Shown here: positions 63,797-64,000 of the stretch, in pieces | How the letters are laid out: each line of letters opens with the position of its first letter | Position numbering within the stretch: the first letter of the stretch is position 1 | Position numbers and translations under genes: made by a program | Notes under the pieces: model-generated | The model's database searches: none | Told to the model about the DNA's origin: nothing | What the model saw: only the letters and a program-made list of their open reading frames with translations | From: Methylophaga sp. | Lineage (GTDB): Bacteria > Pseudomonadota > Gammaproteobacteria > Nitrosococcales > Methylophagaceae | Direction: 5' to 3' | NCBI GenBank assembly: GCA_002733505.1 | Contig: NVVW01000014.1 | Location: forward strand, 1-64,000 | Length of the DNA: 64,000 nt

Positions 63797-64000
63797 TTAT
63801 TGTGCGACTAATTTACCATCAATAAGTGTTAATGCGATATCCATTTGTGCCGCTAAGTTTCGGTCATGAGTGACAATAATTAATGCCGTGCCCAATGATT
63901 CATTTAATTCAAGAATTAGGTCAAAAATAGCACTGGCGGTGCGATGATCTAAATTGCCGGTTGGCTCATCGGCTAGCAAACAATCAGGCTTGGTAATTAA
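63797..64000 (-). CDS. lolD: Lipoprotein-release ABC ATPase LolD, 3' end only
   Basis: The gene continues past the window edge, so only the last 67 residues are seen. They contain Walker B and D-loop [15 protein letters not shown] and the switch-His [12 protein letters not shown], the pattern of LolD/MacB-type ATPases. The ending 'LTLIDGKLV' fits LolD. Role: energises LolCE to release lipoproteins such as BamB toward the outer membrane. Related ATPases (MacB, FtsE) cannot be fully excluded from this fragment. Confidence 0.8.
   Translation of the reverse strand, partial: LITKPDCLLADEPTGNLDHRTASAIFDLILELNESLGTALIIVTHDRNLAAQMDIALTLIDGKLVAQ

Overview
The window is a chromosomal segment of an AT-leaning gammaproteobacterium. 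The evidence is gene order and content: map-glnD divergent from rpsB-tsf-pyrH-frr-uppS-cdsA-dxr-rseP-bamA-skp-lpxD-fabZ-lpxA, then yfgM-bamB-der, fabA-fabB for unsaturated fatty acids, the dapC-arsC-like-dapE cluster, znuA/znuB, xseB-ispA-dxs, and the ubiquinone hydroxylase UbiM. I cannot name the genus. Most of the window is conserved core metabolism. The accessory signal lies in small palindromic repeats, a toxin-antitoxin pair, gene remnants, a type I secretion cassette and a Mrp-type antiporter operon.

Layout. 1-1460: eroded accessory DNA with a RelE/ParE toxin remnant, an unexplained hairpin and a very AT-rich BrnT-like/CopG-like toxin-antitoxin pair. 1463-4854: glnD and map (minus). 5099-18144: translation, isoprenoid, phospholipid, outer-membrane assembly and lipid A genes (plus). 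18176-18605: a broken amt gene. 18742-21964: yfgM-bamB-der. 22566-28289: type I secretion ABC transporter, membrane-fusion protein, LuxR-type regulator with an atypical receiver, and TolC-like protein; no secreted substrate is present. 28440-35807: fabA-fabB, a small unknown gene, hydrolase, MazG-like protein, purU, HDOD protein, sthA and an SDR. 35987-42309 (minus): znuB-znuA-porin, a DUF2946-like protein, dapE, an ArsC-like protein and dapC. 42414-43689: an EamA transporter and a VOC protein. 43985-48441 (minus): nnrS-ttcA-moeA-mobAB. 48490-49134: a periplasmic retropepsin-like protein. 49177-53396 (minus): folE2, queD, dxs, ispA, xseB. 53505-57053: ribF, a DUF2853 protein, ubiM and pdxH. 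57098-63729 (minus): a nine-gene Mrp-type antiporter operon. 63797-64000: the C-terminal end of lolD.

Three families of short palindromic, MITE-like repeats run through the window. Family A has ends like TATACCCGTAATCATTCAA; it has five full copies and one solo end, and one copy carries an unrelated but also palindromic core. Family B has ends like AAGGAGCCTCTGATCAAGTC; two copies flank frr and there is one solo end. Family C has a CCGGC...GCCTACCG core. Ends of families A and B repeatedly coincide with stop codons or C-terminal tails of neighbouring genes (pyrH, folE2, the SDR gene and a 59-residue gene). Other observations are a terminator-like hairpin in the rpsB leader, a third antiporter-like Mrp subunit lacking two key charged residues, a zinc-acquisition locus without its ATPase, and two DnaA boxes in a convergent gap. 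No tRNA, rRNA, CRISPR array or intact insertion sequence was seen.
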